NCBI GenBank assembly: GCA_029939445.1
Contig: JAOZSY010000073.1
Coordinates: 1-11,312, forward strand
Length of the DNA stretch: 11,312 nucleotides
Origin: Bacteroidales bacterium
GTDB taxonomy: Bacteria; Bacteroidota; Bacteroidia; Bacteroidales; UBA1556
Direction of reading: 5' to 3'
Position numbers and translations under genes: made by a program. Of the stretch, positions 1-5,167 are shown piece after piece; within the stretch, counting starts at the first letter, position 1; every line of letters begins with the position of its first letter. Below the pieces are notes generated by a model, which was not told the origin of the DNA, did not search any database, and saw only the letters and a list, made by a program, of their open reading frames with translations.

Positions 1-65
1 AAAGAACTATTTTATAAATTTGTAAACTGAAAATTGCGTTTGCGACTTGAACCTAGGAACTTCAT

Positions 66-98
66 AAAAAAAAGATACCGACTGTTTCCAGCCGGTAT
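66..98 (-). terminator. Rho-independent terminator of the candidate small RNA
   Basis: Read on the minus strand, a 10-bp stem (ATACCGGCTG with CAGTCGGTAT, one G-U pair) closes a GAAA tetraloop and is followed by C and eight Ts (73-66). The one non-Watson-Crick position pairs as G-U only in the minus-strand RNA and would be an A-C mismatch on the plus strand, which fixes the direction. Confidence 0.8.
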
Positions 99-200
99 AT
101 CCCCTAACAAAATGAAAAAATTATTTACCAATATGATAACATATTGGAACGAGACTTCCCGGGAGGGGTGAGTCACGTTACTCTATTTGTTTACTAAATC
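66..200 (-). ncRNA. Candidate small non-coding RNA, about 135 nt
   Basis: Seen: on the minus strand a perfect Bacteroidota -7 box (TACATTTG, 213-206) is followed by about 135 bases without a usable reading frame, ending in a strong terminator hairpin and eight Ts (98-66). The segment is locally richer in G+C than its surroundings. Possible helices are a 5' hairpin GAGT/ACTC (170-173 with 180-183), a closing helix AGGGG/CCCCT (164-168 with 101-105) and, enclosed by it, an 8-bp perfect hairpin CCAATATG/CATATTGG with a 4-nt loop (128-135 with 140-147). It lies about 75 bases beyond the stop codon of the ZIP gene on the same strand, so it could instead be a long 3' untranslated region of that gene, but the separate promoter box argues for an independent transcript. 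I could not match it to SRP RNA, tmRNA, RNase P RNA or a known riboswitch; a 6S-like or Bacteroidales-specific RNA remains possible. Confidence 0.45.
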
Positions 201-205
201 CGTTA

Positions 206-231
206 CAAATGTATAATAAAAAATTATACAA
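206..231 (-). promoter_or_regulatory. Bacteroidota-type promoter for the candidate small RNA
   Basis: On the minus strand TACATTTG (213-206) is a perfect match to the Bacteroidota -7 consensus TAnnTTTG. A TTG at 231-229, 15 bases upstream, could be the -33 element, although the spacing is a little short. The predicted start of transcription is near position 200. The same TACATTTG octamer precedes korA. Confidence 0.5.
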
Positions 232-288
232 TCCACTAAAAATTAACAGATAATAGCAGAAATGTTATAATATTTATAAAAAGGTGTA

Positions 289-1065
289 TTATAGTAACTT
301 AGATAATATTGCTAAACCAACTCCGATAATAATTGTAACTATTTTATAGAAATTGAATCGATGTGAGGTATTTGATTCGAATAAAATGGTTGTAGAAACG
401 TGTAAAAATATTCCAACTAGAATAGCCATAATAATTCTATAAAGATCTTCTATTGGAATACTAATTATACTGCCAATAAATTCGCCAACAAAAGCACCTA
501 AAGGAGCAGATATAGCAAATATTGATATAAGTATAAAAGATTTTGTTTTAGAAAGTCCGGTAGAAAGAAAAAGGCCCATTAATGCAATTGCAATTGGTAC
601 TTTATGAATAATTATACCAATAAGAAGCGTATGCTGAGTATGCTCATGAGTATGGAAGCTGTTTGCAAAAGGCATGCCTTCGAAAAATGCATGTAAACTT
701 ATACCAATAAGAAGTGCATAAGGCGAAATTGAAATTACCTGCTGATGAGCTTCCTCATGAGATGCTTCGTGAATGTGTTTACTGTCAGTATGATGTGATG
801 TGCAGTGTCCATGCCCATGTTCTACGCCACCCGATAGAAATTCGATAAATAACTGAATAAAGAATCCGATAAGAACAAAATAGCCAAGAATCTCATTGTT
901 ATCACCATTAAATATATTTGGAATGATATGAGTAAATGATACTGTAATTAGGTATGCTCCACTAAATGATAGCAAAAGTTGTAGTGCGTAGTCTTTTATG
1001 CTAAATTTTACAACAAAAAAAGCACTTAAAATAACGCTAAGGAATAATACTGAAATGCTTAACAT
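289..1065 (-). CDS. ZIP family divalent metal transporter
   Basis: A 258-residue inner-membrane protein predicted to import divalent metal ions such as zinc, iron or manganese; the metal cannot be chosen from sequence. About eight hydrophobic segments are visible. The ZIP signature helices are present: LHAFFEGMPF (residues 124-133, with His125 and Glu129) and IIIHKVPIAIAL (151-162, with His154), the counterparts of the metal-binding helices TM4 and TM5 in the family. A histidine-rich cytoplasmic loop (residues 83-107, with HGHGH and HH groups) sits between TM3 and TM4, as in many ZIP proteins, and a second His cluster (138-145) follows TM4. Lys155 stands where many ZIPs have Glu (HE to HK), which may affect the binuclear site. 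It lies downstream of korB on the same strand but behind a strong terminator, so it is probably transcribed separately. A near-match box, TATTTTTA (1090-1083), is the only promoter candidate seen. No Shine-Dalgarno sequence precedes the start codon. Confidence 0.85.
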   Translation of the reverse strand: MLSISVLFLSVILSAFFVVKFSIKDYALQLLLSFSGAYLITVSFTHIIPNIFNGDNNEILGYFVLIGFFIQLFIEFLSGGVEHGHGHCTSHHTDSKHIHEASHEEAHQQVISISPYALLIGISLHAFFEGMPFANSFHTHEHTQHTLLIGIIIHKVPIAIALMGLFLSTGLSKTKSFILISIFAISAPLGAFVGEFIGSIISIPIEDLYRIIMAILVGIFLHVSTTILFESNTSHRFNFYKIVTIIIGVGLAILSKLL

Positions 1066-1092
1066 AGATATAATTTATATGTGTAAAAATAC

Positions 1093-1122
1093 AAAAAAAA
1101 ACCACTTCCATTGTGGAAGTGG
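1093..1122 (-). terminator. Strong rho-independent terminator of the korAB operon
   Basis: A perfect 9-bp stem (CCACTTCCA at 1122-1114 with TGGAAGTGG at 1110-1102 on the minus strand) with a 3-nt loop is preceded by four As and followed by nine Ts. It lies about 30 bases after the korB stop codon and separates korAB from the ZIP gene. The plus strand has only four Ts, so it mainly works for leftward transcription. Confidence 0.88.
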
Positions 1123-1151
1123 TTTTATGTATTATTAATGATGACTAATTA

Positions 1152-2165
1152 TTATAGTTCGAAAGTGTTTCCGCTATTAATTAAATCAGTCATGTTTTTA
1201 ATTTTAGAGGTGCTCTGTACTTCAGAAATTTGAAGTTCCATAAGGTCGTTGTAAGTGTGAGTTTTGTAAGCTCTAATTACACCAACAGCTACTGGTAATT
1301 TAGGAAGTGACATTCTCGTTAAAAGGAAAGCCATTGTGTTGTCTTCAGCTTCGGCATTATGAACAAGAATATCGTCCATAGTATAACCATCTTCTCCAAT
1401 AACTACAGCTTTAATCGTTAAGCCATCAAGAACAAGTCCTTTTTCATTATCCATACCAAAGATCATTTTCTCACCATGTTTAAGGTAAATTTGATGATCA
1501 GCACGTGTTACTTTATTAGTAATTTCTTTATGAGTATTATTATTAAAGATAACACAGTTTTGAAGTACTTCAACCAAAGAAGTGCCTTTATGCTTAGCAG
1601 CCTCCATAAATATCTCCTTCATTTCTTTAGGATTTGTATCTACAGCACGAGCGAAGAAAGTTCCTTCAGCTCCCATTGCCAGTTCACCAGGCTTGAAAGG
1701 ATGATCAATTGTTCCAAAAGGAGAAGTTTTAGTCTTCTGTCCTAGTGGAGTTGTTGGCGAATATTGTCCTTTTGTAAGACCATAAATTTGGTTGTTGAAA
1801 AGAATATAGTTAACATCAAGGTTACGACGTAGAATATGGATAAAGTGGTTGCCACCAATAGCCATACTATCGCCATCACCTGACATAATCCAAACACTAA
1901 GCTTAGGATTAGCCATTTTTACTCCCGAAGCAATTGCTGCAGCACGTCCGTGAATACCATGGAAACCATAAGTGTCGACATAGTAAGGAAAACGTGAAGA
2001 ACAACCAATTCCAGAAACAAAAACTAGGTTTTCTTTCTTCACACCAATTTCTGGTAGTGTATTCTGTACGGCAGCTAATATAGAGAAGTCTCCACAACCA
2101 GCACACCATTTTACTTCTTGATCAGATACGAAATCTTTTCTTGTATATTGTTTAATTTCAGTCAT
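1152..2165 (-). CDS. korB: 2-oxoacid:ferredoxin oxidoreductase, beta subunit (KorB type)
   Basis: A 337-residue cytoplasmic subunit that carries thiamine diphosphate and one [4Fe-4S] cluster. With KorA it oxidatively decarboxylates a 2-oxoacid, most likely 2-oxoglutarate, to the acyl-CoA and reduces ferredoxin. Seen: WCAGCGD near the N terminus gives Cys21 and Cys24; Cys55 (in GIGCSSR) and Cys204 (in LQNCVIF) complete the four cysteines expected for the cluster. The TPP/Mg motif is GDGD at 96-99, continued by NN at 124-125 and GLTKGQ at 129-134, as in the family. The length is normal. Its start codon overlaps the korA stop codon by one base (TAATG), with a GGAGG seven bases upstream, so translation is coupled to korA and subunit ratios are probably fixed. 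Substrate is inferred from family resemblance; a pyruvate or broader 2-oxoacid specificity cannot be excluded. Confidence 0.9.
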   Translation of the reverse strand: MTEIKQYTRKDFVSDQEVKWCAGCGDFSILAAVQNTLPEIGVKKENLVFVSGIGCSSRFPYYVDTYGFHGIHGRAAAIASGVKMANPKLSVWIMSGDGDSMAIGGNHFIHILRRNLDVNYILFNNQIYGLTKGQYSPTTPLGQKTKTSPFGTIDHPFKPGELAMGAEGTFFARAVDTNPKEMKEIFMEAAKHKGTSLVEVLQNCVIFNNNTHKEITNKVTRADHQIYLKHGEKMIFGMDNEKGLVLDGLTIKAVVIGEDGYTMDDILVHNAEAEDNTMAFLLTRMSLPKLPVAVGVIRAYKTHTYNDLMELQISEVQSTSKIKNMTDLINSGNTFEL

Positions 2166-4009
2166 TATTTAGCCTCCAAAATTTCGTTAAACTTTTCTTT
2201 TAGTTCTGAAACCATAAATGGTTGTGCCTCTATTTTATTGTATTTCTCATAGTCAAATTCAGGAAGAGAGTAACGTAAGTGATTAGCAAACTGTCCAGAG
2301 TTTAGCTCACATACAAGAATTCTTTTATATTTCTTGAAAATATCAGCAGTATCATTTGGTAGAGGGAAGATGTAGTTGAAATTAGTAAAACCAATTTTGG
2401 CATCACTATTCTCTTTAACTTCGCTAAATGCATCGTAAAGTACACCATGCGAGCTACCCCAACCTACAATTAGTAAGTCACCTTCTTGATCACCATAAAC
2501 ATGCTGTGCAGGATATGAATCAGCAATCTTGTTAACCTTATCAGCACGAAGAGTTGTCATTAGAGCGTGGTTTTCTGGATCGTGAGATACAGAACCTTTA
2601 CCATCCATTTTTTCTAAACCACCAACACGGTGCTCATTACCTTCAGTCCCTGGCCATGCCCATGTACGAACGTTATTCTCATCGCGCTCAAATGGCATAT
2701 AGTTAGCATTGGGTTTTGCTATTTTAGGAGTGATTGATGGCATATCTTCCATATTAGGAATCTTCCATAATCCTGAACCATTACCTAGGTAACTATCAGT
2801 ATGAAGAATAACAGGAGTCATATGCTCAACAGCTATCTTAGTAGCAGCAAAAGCGTAATCAAAACAATCAGCAGGACTAGAAGCAGCAATTACGGGAATT
2901 GGAGCTTCACCATTACGACCCCAAAGAGATTGTAAAAGATCAGTTTGCTCAGTTTTTGTTGGAAGACCAGTAGAAGGGCCACCACGCATAACGTTTACAA
3001 CCACTAAAGGAAGCTCAGTAATAAAAGCAAGACCAAGAGCCTCACTCTTTAGACTTAAACCTGGACCCGAAGTAGTAGTAACAGCAAGGTTACCAGCATA
3101 TGCAGCACCTATTGCAGAGTTAACACCAGCAATTTCGTCTTCAGCTTGGAAAGTCTTTATATTTAAAGATTTATGCTTAGATAATTCAGCAAGAATTTCA
3201 GTAGCAGGAGTAATAGGGTACGAACCTAAGAAAAAGTTCAAGCCTGATTTCTCAGCAGCAGCCATTAAACCCCATGCAGTAGCAGTATTTCCCATAATAT
3301 TACGGTACTTACCACTTTTATTCTCATTAGGAAGAACGATATATGTTGTTGATAATACTTCAATAGTATCAGCAAAATTATATCCAGCTCTTAAAATCTT
3401 AATGTTTGCATCTGCAATAGATGGCTTTTTAGCGAACTTTGAAGTGATAAAGTCCTCGCTAAGTTTAATATCTCTATTAAACATGTATGCAAGTAAACCT
3501 GTTATAAACTGGTTTCTTGTTTTGTCAATAGTCTTTGAATCAAGACCTGTTTCTTTCAAAGTTAATCTACATTGAGTAGTAACAGGAGCCTCAACAACAA
3601 TAAAGCCATCTAATGAACCATCCTCAAGACGGTTAGTACTAAGCTTAGCTTTTTTGAAAGCTTTTGCATTAAAGCTGTCTGAGTCAAGAACAATTGTTCC
3701 GCCAGGTTTTACATGCTTAAGATTGTACTCCAGTGCAGCAGGGTTAAGTGCTACCAACACGTCAGCCAAATCACCAGAGGTGTTGATGTCTGCATGTCCA
3801 ATATGAACTTGAAAACCAGAAACTCCAGCTATTGTTCCTTGCGGAGCGCGAATTTCTGATGGAAAATCAGGGAAAGTTGCTAGGTCATTTCCTAAAATAG
3901 CTGCGGCATCAGTGAACTGAGTTCCTGAAAGTTGCATACCATCTCCAGAGTCACCTGCAAACTTTATAACTATCCTTTCGACTTCGATTTTGTTATTTTT
4001 AGTCGCCAT
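2165..4009 (-). CDS. korA: 2-oxoacid:ferredoxin oxidoreductase, fused gamma-alpha subunit (KorA type)
   Basis: A 614-residue cytoplasmic partner of KorB in the ferredoxin-dependent 2-oxoacid oxidoreductase, probably specific for 2-oxoglutarate in the reductive or incomplete TCA route. Residues 10-215 form the gamma domain (AGDSGDGMQ at 18-26, CoA-side domain), fused to the alpha pyrimidine-binding domain from about 240 (SYPITPATE at 263-271, QAEDEIAG at 288-295, TTTSGPG at 311-317, RGGPSTGLPTKTEQTDL at 342-358). A transketolase C-like domain follows at about 500-600 (GDLLIVGWGSSHG). The gamma-alpha fusion of about 600 residues is normal for the KorA branch, unlike single-chain pyruvate:ferredoxin oxidoreductase of about 1,200 residues. 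No delta (ferredoxin-like) subunit is encoded in the operon, but a separate 2[4Fe-4S] ferredoxin gene is divergent, 435 bases away. A perfect -7 box lies at 4062-4055, giving a leader of about 40 bases. Confidence 0.9.
   Translation of the reverse strand: MATKNNKIEVERIVIKFAGDSGDGMQLSGTQFTDAAAILGNDLATFPDFPSEIRAPQGTIAGVSGFQVHIGHADINTSGDLADVLVALNPAALEYNLKHVKPGGTIVLDSDSFNAKAFKKAKLSTNRLEDGSLDGFIVVEAPVTTQCRLTLKETGLDSKTIDKTRNQFITGLLAYMFNRDIKLSEDFITSKFAKKPSIADANIKILRAGYNFADTIEVLSTTYIVLPNENKSGKYRNIMGNTATAWGLMAAAEKSGLNFFLGSYPITPATEILAELSKHKSLNIKTFQAEDEIAGVNSAIGAAYAGNLAVTTTSGPGLSLKSEALGLAFITELPLVVVNVMRGGPSTGLPTKTEQTDLLQSLWGRNGEAPIPVIAASSPADCFDYAFAATKIAVEHMTPVILHTDSYLGNGSGLWKIPNMEDMPSITPKIAKPNANYMPFERDENNVRTWAWPGTEGNEHRVGGLEKMDGKGSVSHDPENHALMTTLRADKVNKIADSYPAQHVYGDQEGDLLIVGWGSSHGVLYDAFSEVKENSDAKIGFTNFNYIFPLPNDTADIFKKYKRILVCELNSGQFANHLRYSLPEFDYEKYNKIEAQPFMVSELKEKFNEILEAK
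2173..2177 (-). promoter_or_regulatory. Shine-Dalgarno sequence for korB inside the korA 3' end
   Basis: A full GGAGG lies seven bases before the korB start codon, within the last codons of korA, and the two genes overlap as TAATG. It is the only textbook Shine-Dalgarno sequence in front of a gene in this window, which suggests reinitiation or coupled translation of korB. Confidence 0.6.
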
Positions 4010-4054
4010 TTTTAATTATATGTATGTTATTACTTATGTGTTAAAATTCACGAG

Positions 4055-4062
4055 CAAATGTA
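4055..4062 (-). promoter_or_regulatory. -7 promoter element of korAB
   Basis: TACATTTG on the minus strand is a perfect TAnnTTTG match about 46 bases before the korA start codon. No clear TTG is seen at the -33 position, which leaves room for an activator or a weak -33 element. Confidence 0.6.
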
Positions 4063-4145
4063 AAAGAATTATCGTATCATCTGATAGGGATTACATAGGC
4101 TTTTTTTGTGATTAATGTTTGTATTTGAATGTATATATAATAGGT

Positions 4146-4170
4146 TATAATGTATAATATATACATTATA
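4146..4170. repeat. Perfect 11-bp inverted repeat with 3-nt spacer
   Basis: TATAATGTATA (4146-4156) and TATACATTATA (4160-4170) are exact reverse complements around ATA. It lies about 85 bases upstream of the korA promoter box. There is one G/C pair per arm, so chance in AT-rich DNA is a serious alternative; if functional it would be an operator-type dyad. Confidence 0.35.
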
Positions 4171-4233
4171 ATAAAGATTGCTTTTATAGAACGTTATAGT
4201 ACTAACAAAATTTTGATGTGATTAACTGCATAT

Positions 4234-4248
4234 ATCTGTAATACAGAT
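4234..4248. promoter_or_regulatory. Perfect 15-bp palindrome, operator candidate
   Basis: ATCTGTA and TACAGAT flank a single A, giving the palindrome ATCTGTAATACAGAT. It sits midway between the korA and ferredoxin promoters. Two G/C pairs per arm make it less likely to be chance than the neighbouring AT-only dyad. Size and symmetry fit a dimeric repressor or activator site; no regulator gene is present in the window to pair with it. Confidence 0.35.
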
Positions 4249-4368
4249 GTTAAAATAGTATACTGCAAAATATTTGTAGATGTAAAATTTAAAAATAAAA
4301 CTATGCCAAATATTAATTAAACTAAAAATAGTTGTTATTTAGAACCATTATAAATATTGCTAATAAGG

Positions 4369-4397
4369 TTGTTGTTTTCAAACATTATTTATCTTTG
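4369..4397 (+). promoter_or_regulatory. Promoter of the ferredoxin gene
   Basis: TATCTTTG (4390-4397) is a perfect Bacteroidota -7 element. TTG triplets at 4369-4371 and 4372-4374 fall at the -33 position (18 or 15 bases upstream). The predicted leader is about 40 bases. This is the best complete promoter in the window. Confidence 0.7.
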
Positions 4398-4444
4398 CAG
4401 CGTTTTAAGAAATTAATATTATTAACATATAAAAAATTAGCGAT

Positions 4445-4612
4445 ATGGCTTATGTAATTAATGACGATTGTACAGCATGTGGTACTTGTATTGATGAGTG
4501 TCCAACTGAAGCAATCTCTGAAGGAGATATCTACGTAATTGACGCAGATTTATGTACTGACTGTGGTTCTTGTGCAGATGTTTGTCCAGTAGAAGCAATT
4601 TCTCCTGAGTAA
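4445..4612 (+). CDS. 2[4Fe-4S] clostridial-type ferredoxin, 55 residues
   Basis: A small soluble electron carrier that accepts low-potential electrons, here most likely from the divergent KorAB enzyme, and passes them on to hydrogenases, Rnf or biosynthetic enzymes. Seen: two copies of C-x2-C-x2-C-x3-C-P, Cys9/12/15/19 and Cys37/40/43/47, in an internally duplicated fold, the exact pattern for two [4Fe-4S] clusters. The length of 55 residues is typical of this class. The protein has 13 Asp/Glu and no Lys, Arg or His, so it is extremely acidic. The start codon follows a perfect promoter and a 40-base AT-rich leader without a Shine-Dalgarno sequence. A terminator follows directly, so it is a single-gene unit, consistent with high expression. 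The partner assignment is inference from neighbourhood. Confidence 0.95.
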   Translation: MAYVINDDCTACGTCIDECPTEAISEGDIYVIDADLCTDCGSCADVCPVEAISPE

Positions 4613-4637
4613 CATTAAAGATATTTAATGATAAAAG

Positions 4638-4666
4638 CCCTTTCCTTTATTGGTTAGGGTTTTTTT
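4638..4666 (+). terminator. Probable terminator of the ferredoxin gene
   Basis: CCCT (4638-4641) pairs with AGGG (4656-4659), with an inner CC/GG pair beyond a TT/TT internal loop, and is followed by seven Ts (4660-4666). The stem is short and interrupted, but the T-run is good and it starts about 25 bases after the stop codon. Confidence 0.6.
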
Positions 4667-4726
4667 ATGCTTATAATTGCAGAATGTAGATTTATCACTT
4701 AGTCTAAAATTTAATATAAGGTTTAT

Positions 4727-5029
4727 ATGGTATTTAAATTACTGTTCTTCTTATCGTTTTTGTTCATAGGTGTTCCTGGAATTATACACTTTATTTTAAG
4801 GAAAGAAGTGAATATAATAATGTATAGGATTAACCCCAAATTTACGGGCTATATTAATAATACATTTGATTTTTTTAGAATAATATCAGCCTATAGACAT
4901 TCTAATGAGTTGAATGCGTCTGAGAAAGAGAAACTTAAAACTTCAATAATTCTTGTTAGTATTGCATGGGTTGCAGGGATAATCTTTTTTGGATCGATTA
5001 TTTTTTATCCGGAGCAGATACTTGATTAA
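4727..5029 (+). CDS. Small two-helix membrane protein of unknown function
   Basis: I do not recognise this 100-residue protein. It has a hydrophobic segment at residues 3-24 and a second one at about 72-93, with a hydrophilic middle of about 45 residues containing a charged stretch (NASEKEKLK, 63-71). The topology would put both ends on the same side of the membrane. The first segment could be read as a signal peptide, but no cleavage site stands out, and an anchor is more likely. The start codon has only a weak AAGG eight bases upstream (4718-4721). It follows the ferredoxin terminator and converges on the EF-G paralogue, with a shared bidirectional hairpin between them. Coding is supported by an uninterrupted frame and by the regular hydrophobic pattern; no partner or role can be inferred from the neighbours. 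Confidence 0.65.
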   Translation: MVFKLLFFLSFLFIGVPGIIHFILRKEVNIIMYRINPKFTGYINNTFDFFRIISAYRHSNELNASEKEKLKTSIILVSIAWVAGIIFFGSIIFYPEQILD

Positions 5030-5114
5030 TCGAATATTGCTTTTAGTAAATTTGAAGTGTAAAGATTATATACGAAGAGTAAGTTTTTTAGATTGTAATT
5101 AGAATAAACAATAC

Positions 5115-5143
5115 AAAAAAAGAGGTAGCATAGCTACCTCTTT
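5115..5143 (-). terminator. Bidirectional terminator between the small membrane protein and the EF-G paralogue
   Basis: A perfect 11-bp stem, AAAGAGGTAGC (5119-5129) with GCTACCTCTTT (5133-5143), closes a 3-nt loop. On the minus strand it runs into seven Ts (5121-5115), so it ends the EF-G paralogue about 25 bases after its stop codon. On the plus strand the tail (TTTCTGTTTT) is weaker but may also stop transcription from 4727-5029. Confidence 0.85.
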
Positions 5144-5167
5144 CTGTTTTATAATGATAGAATAAAT

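Larger units (their letters stand above)
4010..4444. other. Divergent intergenic region between korA and the ferredoxin gene
   Basis: No gene is visible in these 435 very AT-rich bases. It carries the korA promoter box near one end (4055-4062), the ferredoxin promoter near the other (4390-4397) and two perfect palindromes in between (4146-4170 and 4234-4248). A direct repeat ACTGCA occurs at 4225-4230 and 4262-4267. The core is much longer than two plain promoters need, so regulatory protein binding is plausible. Confidence 0.5.

Noticed and set aside
25..65. tRNA-like T-loop (GGTTCAAGTC on the minus strand)
   Set aside because: The flanking five-base stem does not pair (CTAGG against CGCAA) and no acceptor, D or anticodon arm could be built around it.
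1476..1745. Plus-strand open frame of 89 codons inside korB
   Set aside because: It lies wholly antisense to korB, whose motifs are intact; composition is that of a reverse-complement shadow and there is no promoter.
1909..2109. Minus-strand open frame of 66 codons inside korB
   Set aside because: It is in another frame of the korB N-terminal region, with many Cys and Trp and no plausible protein features.
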